A DNA stretch of 64,000 bases from JADZAI01 sp047602465 (GTDB taxonomy: Bacteria; Pseudomonadota; Alphaproteobacteria; Micropepsales; Micropepsaceae), in NCBI GenBank assembly GCA_047602465.1, contig JASGHF010000001.1:372001-436000 (forward strand), written 5' to 3'. The number at the start of each line of letters is the position of its first letter. The stretch's first letter is position 1. Below the pieces are notes generated by a model, which did no database searches, was not told the origin of the DNA, and saw only the letters and a program-made list of their open reading frames with translations. Both the position numbers and the translations under genes were made by a program. Shown here one piece after another: positions 17,205-25,571 of this stretch.

Positions 17205-17938
17205 GCCCGCGCCTCGTCCATCAGTGCGCGCATGCGGCGTACCGCGCTTTCAAGTCCCGTAACAATGGCCTCACCGATCAGGAAGTGGCCGATATTCAGT
17301 TCCCTGATTTCCGGGATCGCCGCCACCGGCTTGACGTTGTCGAAGGTCAGGCCGTGCCCGGCATGGACCTCAAGCCCCAGCTCGGCGCCGACGCGCGATG
17401 CCTCACGCAGGCGATCCAGAATGCGGGCCGTCTTTTCGGTATCGCCATCGATGAAGGCATGCGCATAGGCGCCTGTGTGGAGTTCGACCACCGGCGCGCC
17501 CAGCGAGGCGGCCGCACGCAGCTGGCGCGGGTCCGGCTCGATGAACAGCGACACGCGGATGCCGGCGGTCCGCAGCTTCGCCACCATCGGCGCAAGGTGA
17601 TTGTGCTGTCCGGCGGCATCGAGACCGCCCTCGGTCGTCCGCTCCTCGCGCCGTTCCGGCACGATGCAGGCGGCATGGGGATGGTGATGCAGCGCGATGG
17701 TCAGCATCTCATCGGTCGCCGCCATCTCCAGATTGAGCGGCAGCGCAATCTTGTCCACGAGCGCGGCAATGTCGGCGTCCGTGATGTGGCGGCGGTCTTC
17801 ACGCAGATGCGCAGTGATGCCGTCGGCACCCGCGGCGGCCGCGATCTCCGCCGCCAGAACGGGATCGGGATGCGCGCCGCCGCGCGCGTTCCGGATGGTC
17901 GCGACGTGATCGATATTGACGCCCAGGCGCAGTGTCAT
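17201..17938 (-). CDS. pdxJ: pyridoxine 5'-phosphate synthase
   Basis: Condenses 1-deoxyxylulose 5-phosphate with 3-amino-2-oxopropyl phosphate to make pyridoxine phosphate. TIM barrel of 245 residues opening LRLGVNIDHVATIRNARGG, then ADGITAHLREDRRHI, CIVPERREERTTEGG and VSLFIEPD; the C-terminal GHFLIGEAIVTGLESAV is conserved. ATG 17938 overlaps the pyrE stop (ATGA, 17935-17938); an open frame continues upstream but lies inside pyrE and has no PdxJ character. Confidence 0.96.
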   Translation of the reverse strand: MTLRLGVNIDHVATIRNARGGAHPDPVLAAEIAAAAGADGITAHLREDRRHITDADIAALVDKIALPLNLEMAATDEMLTIALHHHPHAACIVPERREERTTEGGLDAAGQHNHLAPMVAKLRTAGIRVSLFIEPDPRQLRAAASLGAPVVELHTGAYAHAFIDGDTEKTARILDRLREASRVGAELGLEVHAGHGLTFDNVKPVAAIPEIRELNIGHFLIGEAIVTGLESAVRRMRALMDEARA

Positions 17939-18519
17939 TTCAGCCCACGGCTGCCGGGCTTGATGGCCGGCGTTCCTGCCAGATGCGGCGGCAGCTTGTC
18001 GGCTTCCCACGCGGGAACTTTGAGGCTGGCCAGGGCGATCAGCTTCACGCCCAGCTTCGCCTTCCCGCCCGAGCGGTCGATCAGGCAGGCCTCCGCAGCG
18101 ATCTTCGCGCCCGTCGCCTTCACCGCCTCGATGCACTCGCGGGACGAGAGACCCGTCGTCACGATGTCCTCGACGATCAGCACCCGCATGGATTTGTCGA
18201 GGTGAAAGCCGCGGCGCAGGACGAACTGGCCGCCTTCGCGCTCGACATACATGGCCGGCAGGGCCATGGCGCGGCCGACCTCGTAGCCCGGAATGATGCC
18301 GCCGACCGCAGGTGAAACGATGGCGTCGATGCGGCCCTTGACCTCGGCTTTCACCTTCGCAGCCAGGGCGCGGGCCAGCTTCGCCGTCCGCTTCGCATCC
18401 TGAAAGACGAGCGCCTTCTGCAGGAAGGTATCGCTGTGAAGGCCGCTGGAGAGGATGAAATGCCCTTTGAGCAGGGCGCCGGCCTTTTCGAATTCCTTGA
18501 GGACTTGGGCAGGCGTCAT
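17935..18519 (-). CDS. pyrE: orotate phosphoribosyltransferase
   Basis: Adds phosphoribosyl from PRPP to orotate in pyrimidine synthesis. 194 residues. The PRPP-binding motif VLIVEDIVTTGLSS is intact, preceded by the orotate/PRPP region GHFILSSGLHSDTFLQ and the flexible-loop sequence YVEREGGQFVLRRGF. It sits between rsh and pdxJ in the expected order, 57 bases after rsh. Confidence 0.95.
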   Translation of the reverse strand: MTPAQVLKEFEKAGALLKGHFILSSGLHSDTFLQKALVFQDAKRTAKLARALAAKVKAEVKGRIDAIVSPAVGGIIPGYEVGRAMALPAMYVEREGGQFVLRRGFHLDKSMRVLIVEDIVTTGLSSRECIEAVKATGAKIAAEACLIDRSGGKAKLGVKLIALASLKVPAWEADKLPPHLAGTPAIKPGSRGLK

Positions 18520-18576
18520 GACGGACTCGGGGTCTGGTTGGCGGTGCGCGGTTTTACGGCAGGTGCGGGCCTGCCG

Positions 18577-20712
18577 CTAGCCGCGCACGCGCTCGACAGT
18601 GCCGACGACGGGCGATGCCCGCAGCGCCGTCATGATGTTGGTGACGTGTTTCACGTCGCGAACCTCGATATCGACGGCAAAGCGGAAGAAGGCGGAGCTG
18701 CGTTCGACGATCTTCAGGTTGGCGATATTGCCGCCAGCCTTGGCGATGATCGTGCAGAGCGTCGCCAGCGCGCCGCTCTCGTTCTTGATGTCGACATCCA
18801 GCCGGGCGGTCGATTCGGCTGCATCGGCGGCGAAGCTTTCCCAGCCAAGGTCGATCCAGCGCTCCGGCTCGTCCTGGGCCTCGGCAAGACGGTCGCAGTC
18901 GATCGTATGGACGACGACGCCCTGCCCCGGCTCCATCAGGCCGACGATACGGTCGCCCGGCAGCGGATGGCAGCAATCGCCAAGATGATAGGCGACCCCG
19001 GCCGTGAGGCCGCGGATCGGAATGAGGCCGGGGCCATGCCCGTTGGCGCTGAGGCGCGCCCGGCGGGCGCCGTCGACCACCGATTCCGGGAAAACTGCCT
19101 GGACGACATCCCTCAGCGCGACCTGGCCCTGCCCGACGGCCGCAAAGAGATCGTCGCCCGTCTTGAATTTCAGCCGCTTGATCGCCTCATCGACGGCCTT
19201 GTCGGTCAGTTGCTGATCGACCTGGAGAAACGCCTTCTCCGCGATGCGGCGGCCGATCTTGACGATCTCCGCGCGGTGGACCGAGCGGACATAGCGACGA
19301 ATGGCCGACCGCGCCTTGCCGGTCACGACCATCGTTTCCCAGGCGGGCTGCGGCGTCTGGCTCTTGGAGCGGACGATCTCCACCTCATCGCCGTTCTGCA
19401 GCTGCGTCCGCAGCGGCGCGGCGCGTCCGTTGATGCGGGCGCCGACGGTCTGGTTGCCGACATCGGTGTGAACGGCGTAGGCGAAGTCGACCGGCGTCGC
19501 GCCTTTGGGCAGCGCGATCAGCGCGCCTTTGGGCGTGAAGCAGAACACCTGATCCTGGAACAGCTCCAGGCGCGTGTTTTCGATAACGTCTTCCAGGGTC
19601 TCGCCTTCACGCGCCATCTCGCCGAGGCGCTGAAGGAAGTCGTAAGCCGCATGCGCTTCCTCGCCGCCGACGCCCACCTTGTCCTTGTAGGACCAGTGCG
19701 CCGCAACGCCGCGCTCGGCGACATCGTTCATCTCGACGGTCCGGATCTGCACCTCGATGCGCGCATTGTCCGGGCCGACGATGGTGGTGTGCAGCGACTG
19801 ATAGCCGTTCGGCTTTTTCAGCGAGATGTAGTCCTTGAAACGGCCAGGCACCGTGCGCCAGGACATATGCAGGACACCGAGCGCCTTGTAGCAGTCCGCA
19901 ACCGACCCGACGACGACGCGGAACCCCATAATGTCGGAGAGCTGCTCGAACGAGATGCTCTTCTCCTGCATCTTGCGCCAGATCGAATAGGGCCGCTTCT
20001 GGCGGCCGCGGACCCACGCCTCGACGCTGTTCTGCGTGAGGACGCGCTTGATCTCGTCGGTGATGCGCTGAACGCGGCCGCCGCTCTGGGCGGTGAGGAA
20101 ATCCTGACGCTTCACGATGGAGTCGCGCGCGTCCGGGTTCAGTTCGCGGAACGCCAGATCCTCAAGCTCTTCGCGCAGCTCGTGCATGCCGATGCGGCCG
20201 GCGAGCGGCGCATAGAGATCCATCGTCTCCTGCGCGATACGCTGGCGCTTCTCGGGCTTGGGGATGTGGTTGAGCGTCCGCATATTGTGCAGGCGATCGG
20301 CCAGCTTCACCAGAAGCACGCGCACGTCATCGGAGATCGCCAGCACGAACTTGCGGAAATTCTCGGCGTCTTTCGTGCGCTCCGACTGCAGCTCCAGCTT
20401 CGACAGCTTCGTGACGCCATCGACGAGCGCCGCGATCTCCTTGCCGAAGAGGCGGTCGATATCCTCGTAGGTGGTATCGGTATCCTCGATCGTGTCGTGC
20501 AGCAGCGCGGTCACGACGGTCGGCGTATCGAGCTTCAGCTCGGTGCAGATGCCGGCGACTTCGAGGGGATGGGAAAAATAGGGATCGCCAGAGGCCCGCT
20601 TCTGCGAACCATGCGCCTTCATCGAAAAAACATAGGCGCGGTTGAGCAGCGTTTCGTCGGCATCCGGCTCGTAGGCGTGGACCCGTTCAACAAGCTCGTA
20701 TTGACGCATCAT
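18577..20712 (-). CDS. rsh: bifunctional (p)ppGpp synthetase/hydrolase, RSH family
   Basis: Makes and degrades the stringent-response alarmone. 711 residues with the full long-RSH layout: HD hydrolase (about 30-180; SHPLEVAGICTEL, ALLHDTIEDT), synthetase (about 230-350; GFRVVVGSVADCYKALG, FKDYISLKKPNGYQSLHT), TGS (about 385-450; CFTPKGALIALPKGATPVDF), helical/zinc-finger region (CCHPLPGDRIVG) and C-terminal ACT domain. The conserved hydrolase HD pair and synthetase residues are both present, so it should be bifunctional, as is usual where only one long RSH exists in alphaproteobacteria. It follows rpoZ, whose omega product is a ppGpp-linked RNA polymerase subunit in other bacteria. Confidence 0.95.
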   Translation of the reverse strand: MMRQYELVERVHAYEPDADETLLNRAYVFSMKAHGSQKRASGDPYFSHPLEVAGICTELKLDTPTVVTALLHDTIEDTDTTYEDIDRLFGKEIAALVDGVTKLSKLELQSERTKDAENFRKFVLAISDDVRVLLVKLADRLHNMRTLNHIPKPEKRQRIAQETMDLYAPLAGRIGMHELREELEDLAFRELNPDARDSIVKRQDFLTAQSGGRVQRITDEIKRVLTQNSVEAWVRGRQKRPYSIWRKMQEKSISFEQLSDIMGFRVVVGSVADCYKALGVLHMSWRTVPGRFKDYISLKKPNGYQSLHTTIVGPDNARIEVQIRTVEMNDVAERGVAAHWSYKDKVGVGGEEAHAAYDFLQRLGEMAREGETLEDVIENTRLELFQDQVFCFTPKGALIALPKGATPVDFAYAVHTDVGNQTVGARINGRAAPLRTQLQNGDEVEIVRSKSQTPQPAWETMVVTGKARSAIRRYVRSVHRAEIVKIGRRIAEKAFLQVDQQLTDKAVDEAIKRLKFKTGDDLFAAVGQGQVALRDVVQAVFPESVVDGARRARLSANGHGPGLIPIRGLTAGVAYHLGDCCHPLPGDRIVGLMEPGQGVVVHTIDCDRLAEAQDEPERWIDLGWESFAADAAESTARLDVDIKNESGALATLCTIIAKAGGNIANLKIVERSSAFFRFAVDIEVRDVKHVTNIMTALRASPVVGTVERVRG

Positions 20713-20719
20713 GGCGTCA

Positions 20720-20742
20720 GGCCCCGCTCACAATGCGGGGCC
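20720..20742 (-). promoter_or_regulatory. stem-loop between rpoZ and rsh
   Basis: Perfect 8-base-pair stem (GGCCCCGC with GCGGGGCC) and a 7-base loop in the 50-base rpoZ-rsh gap. No T run follows on the minus strand, so it is not a standard terminator; it could moderate read-through or stabilise a processed mRNA end. Function is a guess. Confidence 0.35.
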
Positions 20743-20762
20743 GCAGAAGTCCAACGCGAGGC

Positions 20763-21153
20763 TTACATGCCCTCGTCGTAGGCTTCATCTTCCGGCTCCG
20801 GCTCGCGCTCGGGGGCCTGCTGCGTCACGGCCTTGAAGAAGTCTTCCTCGGACATCTGCACGTCCTCGGGCTTGTCTTCGACTTCGGCCACGGTGACGGC
20901 GGCAGCAACCGGCACGTCTTCCATCTCCTGGTGGCGCTGCAGGCTGCGCGTCATCTCGTTGCGGAGCTGATCGACAGTCACGGTCTGCTCGGCGATCTCG
21001 CGCAGGGCGACAACCGGGTTCTTGTCGTTGTCACGTTCGACGGTCATCTGAACGCCGGCCGACAGGGCGCGGGCGCGCTGGGCCGAGAGCAGGACCAGCT
21101 CGAAAACGGTTCGGAATCTTGTCGACGCAATCTTCGACGGTGACGCGCGCCAT
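20763..21153 (-). CDS. rpoZ: RNA polymerase omega subunit, apparent +1 frameshift
   Basis: Omega assists assembly of beta-prime into RNA polymerase. From ATG 21153 (GAGGAG eight bases upstream) the frame reads MARVTVEDCVDKIPNRF, the canonical opening, then shifts. One base too many in the AAAA at 21103-21106 (plus strand) is responsible; removing it joins FELVLLSAQRARALSAG, DKNPVVALREIAE and the acidic C-terminal extension (EDKPEDVQMSEEDFFKAV) typical of alphaproteobacterial omega. Length is 391 bases (3n+1), about 129 residues when repaired. It heads the long housekeeping run. Confidence 0.92.
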
Positions 21154-21189
21154 CGCCGCACTCCTCAAGGATCTGACGGGGAAACACGC

Positions 21190-21218
21190 CTGATACAGAT
21201 GTGAGGTTCAGGCCGCAA
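21190..21218 (-). promoter_or_regulatory. possible sigma-70-type promoter for rpoZ
   Basis: On the minus strand TTGCGG (21213-21218) and TATCAG (21190-21195) are separated by 17 bases, about 37 bases before the rpoZ start. The match is moderate and alphaproteobacterial consensus is loose, so this is only a candidate. Confidence 0.25.
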
Positions 21219-21222
21219 CCCC

Positions 21223-21729
21223 TTATGGGATGTTAATTTGGGCAGGAAAGGCCCGATTTCCAAGAGCTTCCGCAGTTTTCAACAACTCCTGCCCGGTGCG
21301 ACCGCTGACGGGGTCCACCCATTCGGGGGCGACATCCAGAAGCGGGGCAAGGACGAAAGCCCGCTCGGCGGCTCTGGGATGAGGCAAAACCGGTCCGCCG
21401 GGGGGTGATTCCACCCGTCCGGCATAGTCGATGAGGTCGAGATCCAGGGGCCTCGGGGCGTTGGGAACCCGCCTTTCCCGCCCGAAACCGGCCTCCACCG
21501 CGTGCAGCGCGGCCATCAGCTCAACCGGCGGCAATGCCGTTTCCACCCGTGCGACCGCGTTGGTGAACGGTGGGTCTTTCGGGTCGGGCCAGGCCGGTGA
21601 CGTGAACAGCCGCGAGAGCTGCAGGGTCTTCACGCCCATGCCCTCCAGCGTCTCCAGCGCGGCGCGGAACGTTTCCGGCGGCGGCCCGCGCCGCGAAGCT
21701 TCATTGGCGCCGAGCGCGATGAGGATCAT
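21223..21729 (-). CDS. folK: 2-amino-4-hydroxy-6-hydroxymethyldihydropteridine pyrophosphokinase
   Basis: Transfers pyrophosphate from ATP to hydroxymethyl-dihydropterin in folate synthesis. 168 residues: N-terminal ILIALGANEAS, substrate motif FTNAVARVET, the ATP/Mg motif NAPRPLDLDLIDYAG, and LPHPRAAERAFVLAPLLDVAPEW. ATG 21729 opens exactly at the conserved N-terminus; a much longer open frame upstream lies antisense to the NYN gene and is rejected. Upstream of rpoZ on the same strand but probably with its own promoter. Confidence 0.93.
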   Translation of the reverse strand: MILIALGANEASRRGPPPETFRAALETLEGMGVKTLQLSRLFTSPAWPDPKDPPFTNAVARVETALPPVELMAALHAVEAGFGRERRVPNAPRPLDLDLIDYAGRVESPPGGPVLPHPRAAERAFVLAPLLDVAPEWVDPVSGRTGQELLKTAEALGNRAFPAQINIP

Positions 21730-21819
21730 GTGAATGTTATCGCGCGTTTCCTGCTCCGGACCTATGCTCGCCGGATATTTCGACCGGGCGCCCCATTCAA
21801 CGCCCACCTGGAGTTGCAC

Positions 21820-22446
21820 ATGTTCTACCAGAACGAGCGCCTCGCGCTCTTCGTCGATGGCGCCAACCTGCACGGCGCGTCCAAATCGCTCGGCTTCGAC
21901 ATCGACTACAAGCGCCTGCTGGGCGAGTTCGCCAAACGCGGACGTCTGATCCGGGCGTTCTACTACACGACGCTGATGGAGAACGACGATTACTCGCCGC
22001 TGCGGCCGCTGATCGACTGGCTCGACTATAACGGCTTCACCATGGTGACGAAGCCCAGCCGCGAATACACCGACGCGCAGGGGCGCCGCCGCTTCAAGGG
22101 CTCCATCGACATCGAGCTGGCCGTCGACGCGATGGAGATCGCGGACCATGCCGACCACATCGTCATCTTCTCGGGCGATGGCGATTTCCGCCGTCTCGTC
22201 GAGGCGCTTCAGCGGCGCGGCAAGCGGGTCAGCGTCGTCTCGACGCTCAAATCGCAGCCGCCGATGATCTCCGACGATCTGCGCCGGCAGGCCGATCACT
22301 TCATCGAATTGCAGACGCTCCAGACATTGATCCAGCGCGATCCCGCCTCGCGCGCCCAGGCCGACGAGCGCCGCGAGCAACGCCGCGAACAGCGTGCGCC
22401 GCAGCAAACGGCGCAAGGCGACACGCCGCTGGACGATCTGCTCTAG
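21820..22446 (+). CDS. NYN-domain (LabA/DUF88-like) protein
   Basis: PIN-like/NYN putative ribonuclease of 208 residues. The first strand has the metal-binding aspartate in ERLALFVDGANLHGASKSLG, followed by AFYYTTLMEND, KGSIDIELAVDAMEIADHAD and the second acidic motif IVIFSGDGDFRRLVEAL, the classic D/SGDGDF pair of LabA-type NYN proteins. An Arg/Gln/Glu-rich tail (about 175-200) is likely disordered. ATG 21820 has GGAG seven bases before it and begins at the family N-terminus; an open frame to 21730 overlaps folK. Its TAG is overlapped by the GTG of the uracil-DNA glycosylase, so the two are coupled. Natural substrate unknown. Confidence 0.85.
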   Translation: MFYQNERLALFVDGANLHGASKSLGFDIDYKRLLGEFAKRGRLIRAFYYTTLMENDDYSPLRPLIDWLDYNGFTMVTKPSREYTDAQGRRRFKGSIDIELAVDAMEIADHADHIVIFSGDGDFRRLVEALQRRGKRVSVVSTLKSQPPMISDDLRRQADHFIELQTLQTLIQRDPASRAQADERREQRREQRAPQQTAQGDTPLDDLL

Positions 22447-23087
22447 TGCCGGCCCCAGCCCCCGAAGCGCCGCGCGACTGCCCGCTCTGTCCGCGCCTCG
22501 CCGAATTCCGCAAGGCCAACAAGGCCGCCCTGCCCGCCTACTTCAACGGCGCCGTGCCGTCGTTCGGCGAGACCGGCGCGCGGCTGCTGATCGTCGGACT
22601 CGCGCCCGGCCTGCACGGCGCGAACAGGACCGGCCGCCCCTTCACCGGCGACTATGCGGGCGATCTGCTCTACGCGACGCTCGATGCCGTGGGACTGCTG
22701 GAAGGCAAGTACGCTGCGCGTCCCGATGACGGCATCCGCCTGAAAGACACGATGATCTCAAACGCGGTGCGCTGCGTGCCGCCCCAGAACAAGCCCGAGA
22801 CCACCGAGATCAGGATATGCAACGGCTTCCTGAAGGCGCGCATTCAGGCGCTGCCGCAGCTTCGCGCCATCGTGGCCCTCGGCACCATCGCGCACAACGC
22901 GACCCTGACAGCGCTTGATGTCCGCAAATCCGCGCACAAGTTCGGGCACGGCGCGGTCCACGATCTGCCCGGCGTCAGGCTTTACGACAGCTATCACTGC
23001 AGCCGCTACAACACGAACACGGGCGTCCTGACGCCAGCCATGTTCCGCGCTGTTTTCGATCGGGTTGCGTCCGACCTCAAAGGCTGA
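22446..23087 (+). CDS. family 5 uracil-DNA glycosylase (UDGb type)
   Basis: Removes uracil and other deaminated bases from DNA. 213 residues. Motif 1 reads GLAPGLHGANRTGRPFTGD and motif 2 HCSRYNTNTGVLT, both diagnostic of family 5. Four cysteines fit an iron-sulphur cluster (CPLC near residue 15, NAVRCVPP, RICNGF). The start is GTG 22446, sharing one base with the stop of the NYN gene. It converges with the beta-propeller gene with three bases between. Confidence 0.9.
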   Translation: MPAPAPEAPRDCPLCPRLAEFRKANKAALPAYFNGAVPSFGETGARLLIVGLAPGLHGANRTGRPFTGDYAGDLLYATLDAVGLLEGKYAARPDDGIRLKDTMISNAVRCVPPQNKPETTEIRICNGFLKARIQALPQLRAIVALGTIAHNATLTALDVRKSAHKFGHGAVHDLPGVRLYDSYHCSRYNTNTGVLTPAMFRAVFDRVASDLKG

Positions 23088-23090
23088 CGC

Positions 23091-24221
23091 TCAGGGCTTG
23101 CAGGTGATTTTCAGGATGTAGGGCGTGTCGCCCTGGGCGCTGAAATAGACTTCGCCGTCCCGGTAAGCGAGGAAGACATTGGCGCCGGCGGTCTGCGTCC
23201 TGCGGCGCGACCACATCTCCAGATCGCTTGCTTTCGTCGGCTTGCGCGGATCGTAGTCTGCGGTCGGCTCGAAATATGTGCCGTTGCCGGCGATCGACTC
23301 GATGTCGCCGTCCTTCGTGACATAGAGCAGCTGCCCCGACTGCACGGTGAACAGGCCCTCGCCGTCCGTCGCAAGACCCGACACGTTGATCGACCCATCG
23401 CTCAGCCAACGATCCGATCGCCCGTTCACGATCTCGGTCGCTTCCGCCGTCGCCAGATCAATTTCGACCAGGATGCCATCGCTCATATCGTTGTTGCCGA
23501 TCGCGTAGAGCTTCCCGTCCATCAGCGTCAGCGCGTAATAGGTGATGTCCGGCAGCGTCAGCACGGTCTCCACGGCTCGCGGCGCCTGCGGCAAGACCTT
23601 CTTCAGCTTCCCGTTGCCGGAGTCGATGAAGTAGATGGTGCCGTCGTCTGTCGCCGCGACCCAATCGGGGCCGCGCATCAGCACCTCGCCGCCAACGCCG
23701 TCGGCATCGCCGATATTCGTCGGTTGCGCGTTGGCGAGCGGAAGCTGCGGTTGAACCGCGCCGGCGAGAAAAGTCACCTTGCAATCCGGGCCGTAGGGAT
23801 CGCTGACCACGAAGATCGTGTTGGCGGCCTGGTCCGCGCCGGCGATGCTGCCGTGCGGCAGCATCGCGATCCCGCTGATATTGACCATGCGCGCGTCGCG
23901 GCATTTGCCCGAAACGGAATCGCGGGCATTGCTTTCCCGGCCCGTGATCCGCTTGACGACCGGTTTCTCCGCCGAGAGATCGCTGTACCAGATCTCCGGG
24001 CCAACGGCGGTGACCAGTTTGTCGCCGTCGAAAACAAGCGCCCTGAATCCGAGCGGCGGCACATCGAGCAGCCCCTGCCCGTTCTTTGCGCGCTCCGCCG
24101 GCTCGGCATAATCCGGCGCGCCCGCGAAGAGTTCGCCGGTCGTGCAGACCGGCGCCGCCACCGCAGCCGAAATGCCGACAGACACCATACCCAAGGTCGC
24201 AGCGACGCGGCTGACAAACAT
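23091..24221 (-). CDS. exported beta-propeller-type protein, function unknown
   Basis: 376 residues with a Sec signal peptide (VAATLGMVSVGISAAVAA, cleavage near residue 23) and repeated four-stranded units such as IAMLPHGSIAGAD-NTIFVVSDPYG, WVAATDDGTIYFIDSGNGKLKKV and YYALTLMDGKLYAIGN, which suggest an NHL/SMP-30-like propeller in the periplasm. Cysteines occur near the mature N-terminus, in GKCRDAR and DCKVTF, and at the C-terminus (ITCKP), so disulphides are plausible. No catalytic motif recognised. Confidence 0.7.
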   Translation of the reverse strand: MFVSRVAATLGMVSVGISAAVAAPVCTTGELFAGAPDYAEPAERAKNGQGLLDVPPLGFRALVFDGDKLVTAVGPEIWYSDLSAEKPVVKRITGRESNARDSVSGKCRDARMVNISGIAMLPHGSIAGADQAANTIFVVSDPYGPDCKVTFLAGAVQPQLPLANAQPTNIGDADGVGGEVLMRGPDWVAATDDGTIYFIDSGNGKLKKVLPQAPRAVETVLTLPDITYYALTLMDGKLYAIGNNDMSDGILVEIDLATAEATEIVNGRSDRWLSDGSINVSGLATDGEGLFTVQSGQLLYVTKDGDIESIAGNGTYFEPTADYDPRKPTKASDLEMWSRRRTQTAGANVFLAYRDGEVYFSAQGDTPYILKITCKP

Positions 24222-24265
24222 GAAGCCTCTCCTCGTGTCCGCGATGAATGACGGGACAGATCTGG

Positions 24266-25135
24266 TCAGCGGCAGATGGAATCGCAGATCAGGACAAACC
24301 TGCCCTGGGCGTCGGTCATCCGGCTGAACGCCTCGTTCAGGGCCTTGTCGGCCGTCGCTTCTGCCGTGTTGACCGCCGAGAGCGCGCTGTCCGGATTCGA
24401 CCGGCCAACCACGGCTTGCAACGCAACCACCGCCTTCTGCAGTTCAGACAACGCCGGCGGCACCGGCTCCCACAGTTCGCCGACCGTACTCCCCAGCGGC
24501 GTGGTGGCGGTCGTCGCCGCGCTGGCCTGGGAAATCATCTGATCGAGCGCTTTCAGGGCGTCCGATATCTTCGCCTGCGCTTCGGTGGAATTCCGGCGCG
24601 CCAAGGCGGCCCTCATCGCCTCAAGCGCAGGCCGCAACGACCCGTCAAAAACCTTGCGGATGTCGGTGATGGTTACGTCCTTGAACTGCGCCAGCCGCTG
24701 CGCGAAGCCCTTTGAGAATTCTCGCGCCGTGTCGAGCGCGTCTTCGGCCTGATCGGCGGCGGAAAGCAGGCCCGGAACATCAGCCGATCCATTGTCGATC
24801 CGGCCCAGCGTATCGGTGATACGGGCGCTGAGATTTGCGGTGGCCGACACGACCGGTTCCCAGGCATCGCCGAGCAGCGCGGCCAGATTGTCGCTGCTTT
24901 CATGGATGTCATTGACGATCTCGGCGTAGTCCGAGACCTGGTCCTGCGCCGTATCGAGCGACGTCCGGGCCGCGTCGATTTCGTAGTCTTCCAGCTGATC
25001 TTCGACGTTCTGCGCGTTTTTGTGGAGGTCGGCGAAAAGCTTCATCGCCTCATCCACCATCCCGGCCTGGGCCGGCTGCGCGATCACCAGGAATGAAAGC
25101 GCTGCGCTCGCATACGCCCAGTTTCGTGTGGACAT
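24266..25135 (-). CDS. exported all-helical protein, function unknown
   Basis: 289 residues. Signal peptide at 1-25 (AYASAALSFLVIAQPAQA), then an alpha-helical, acidic body with heptad-like segments (LFADLHKNAQNVEDQLEDYEI, SDYAEIVNDIHESSDNLAALL, ALKALDQMISQAS) and a C-terminal RFVLICDSICR with two cysteines. Start 25135 is preceded by GGGAGG; a longer frame upstream lacks this. The shape recalls periplasmic coiled-coil proteins, but I recognise no family. It is on the same strand as the propeller gene, 44 bases upstream, so the two may be expressed together. Confidence 0.65.
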   Translation of the reverse strand: MSTRNWAYASAALSFLVIAQPAQAGMVDEAMKLFADLHKNAQNVEDQLEDYEIDAARTSLDTAQDQVSDYAEIVNDIHESSDNLAALLGDAWEPVVSATANLSARITDTLGRIDNGSADVPGLLSAADQAEDALDTAREFSKGFAQRLAQFKDVTITDIRKVFDGSLRPALEAMRAALARRNSTEAQAKISDALKALDQMISQASAATTATTPLGSTVGELWEPVPPALSELQKAVVALQAVVGRSNPDSALSAVNTAEATADKALNEAFSRMTDAQGRFVLICDSICR

Positions 25136-25275
25136 GCATAACCTCCCGCGCCGCTGCCGAAACGAAGGCTCCAGCGCCCTCCGTCTCAGCATGATGACAC
25201 GAGGCCATTTCGACATTCGACGGGACAAATCCGCGCACGAGCAGGGCCGGCGGCTCTGCAGTTTCCCAAACGCAA

Positions 25276-25304
25276 ACGGGCCGCACCTTGTGGGTGCGGC
25301 CCGT
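25276..25304 (-). terminator. Rho-independent terminator after cspA
   Basis: Perfect 12-base-pair stem (25276-25287 with 25293-25304) and a 5-base loop, followed on the minus strand by TTTGCGTTTGG, 30 bases past the cspA stop. Confidence 0.8.
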
Positions 25305-25333
25305 CTGTTTTCGGTCTTTCGACCCTGAAGCCG

Positions 25334-25537
25334 TTAGGCGGCCTTCAGGTTGCCGGCCGCGGACTTGCCGCGCTCCTTGACGATGTCGAACGAGACGCGC
25401 TGGCCTTCATTCAGGCTGCGCATGCCCGCGCGCTCAACGGCGCTGATGTGGACGAACACGTCCGCACCGCCGTCTTCCGGCTGAATGAAACCAAAACCCT
25501 TCGTGGTGTTGAACCACTTCACAGTACCAGTAGCCAT
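25334..25537 (-). CDS. cold-shock protein (CspA family)
   Basis: Single cold-shock domain of 67 residues; binds single-stranded RNA/DNA and acts as an RNA chaperone. RNP1 (KGFGFI) and RNP2 (VFVHIS) are intact after the opening ATGTVKWFN. The ATG at 25537 gives the standard length; the open frame continues upstream into the leader but has no CSD sequence. A structured leader and a strong terminator flank it, so it is probably monocistronic. Confidence 0.95.
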   Translation of the reverse strand: MATGTVKWFNTTKGFGFIQPEDGGADVFVHISAVERAGMRSLNEGQRVSFDIVKERGKSAAGNLKAA

Positions 25538-25555
25538 ATCTGTAACAGTCTCCGC

Positions 25556-25571
25556 GTGCGCCTCGGCGCAC
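25556..25571 (-). promoter_or_regulatory. hairpin in the cspA leader
   Basis: GTGCGC/GCGCAC stem with a CTCG loop, 19 bases before the cspA start and next to the only purine-rich ribosome site (GGAG). A second weak repeat (CTGCG...CGCAG) lies just upstream. Leader structure of this kind controls cold-shock mRNAs elsewhere; here the role is inferred. The rest of the 25538-25823 gap shows no gene. Confidence 0.35.

Noticed and set aside
18436..20781. A 781-codon open frame on the plus strand opposite rsh
   Set aside because: It is an antisense shadow produced by high GC codon usage; the translation is Arg/Asp/Leu/His-rich with no domains, and the minus-strand rsh is complete and canonical.
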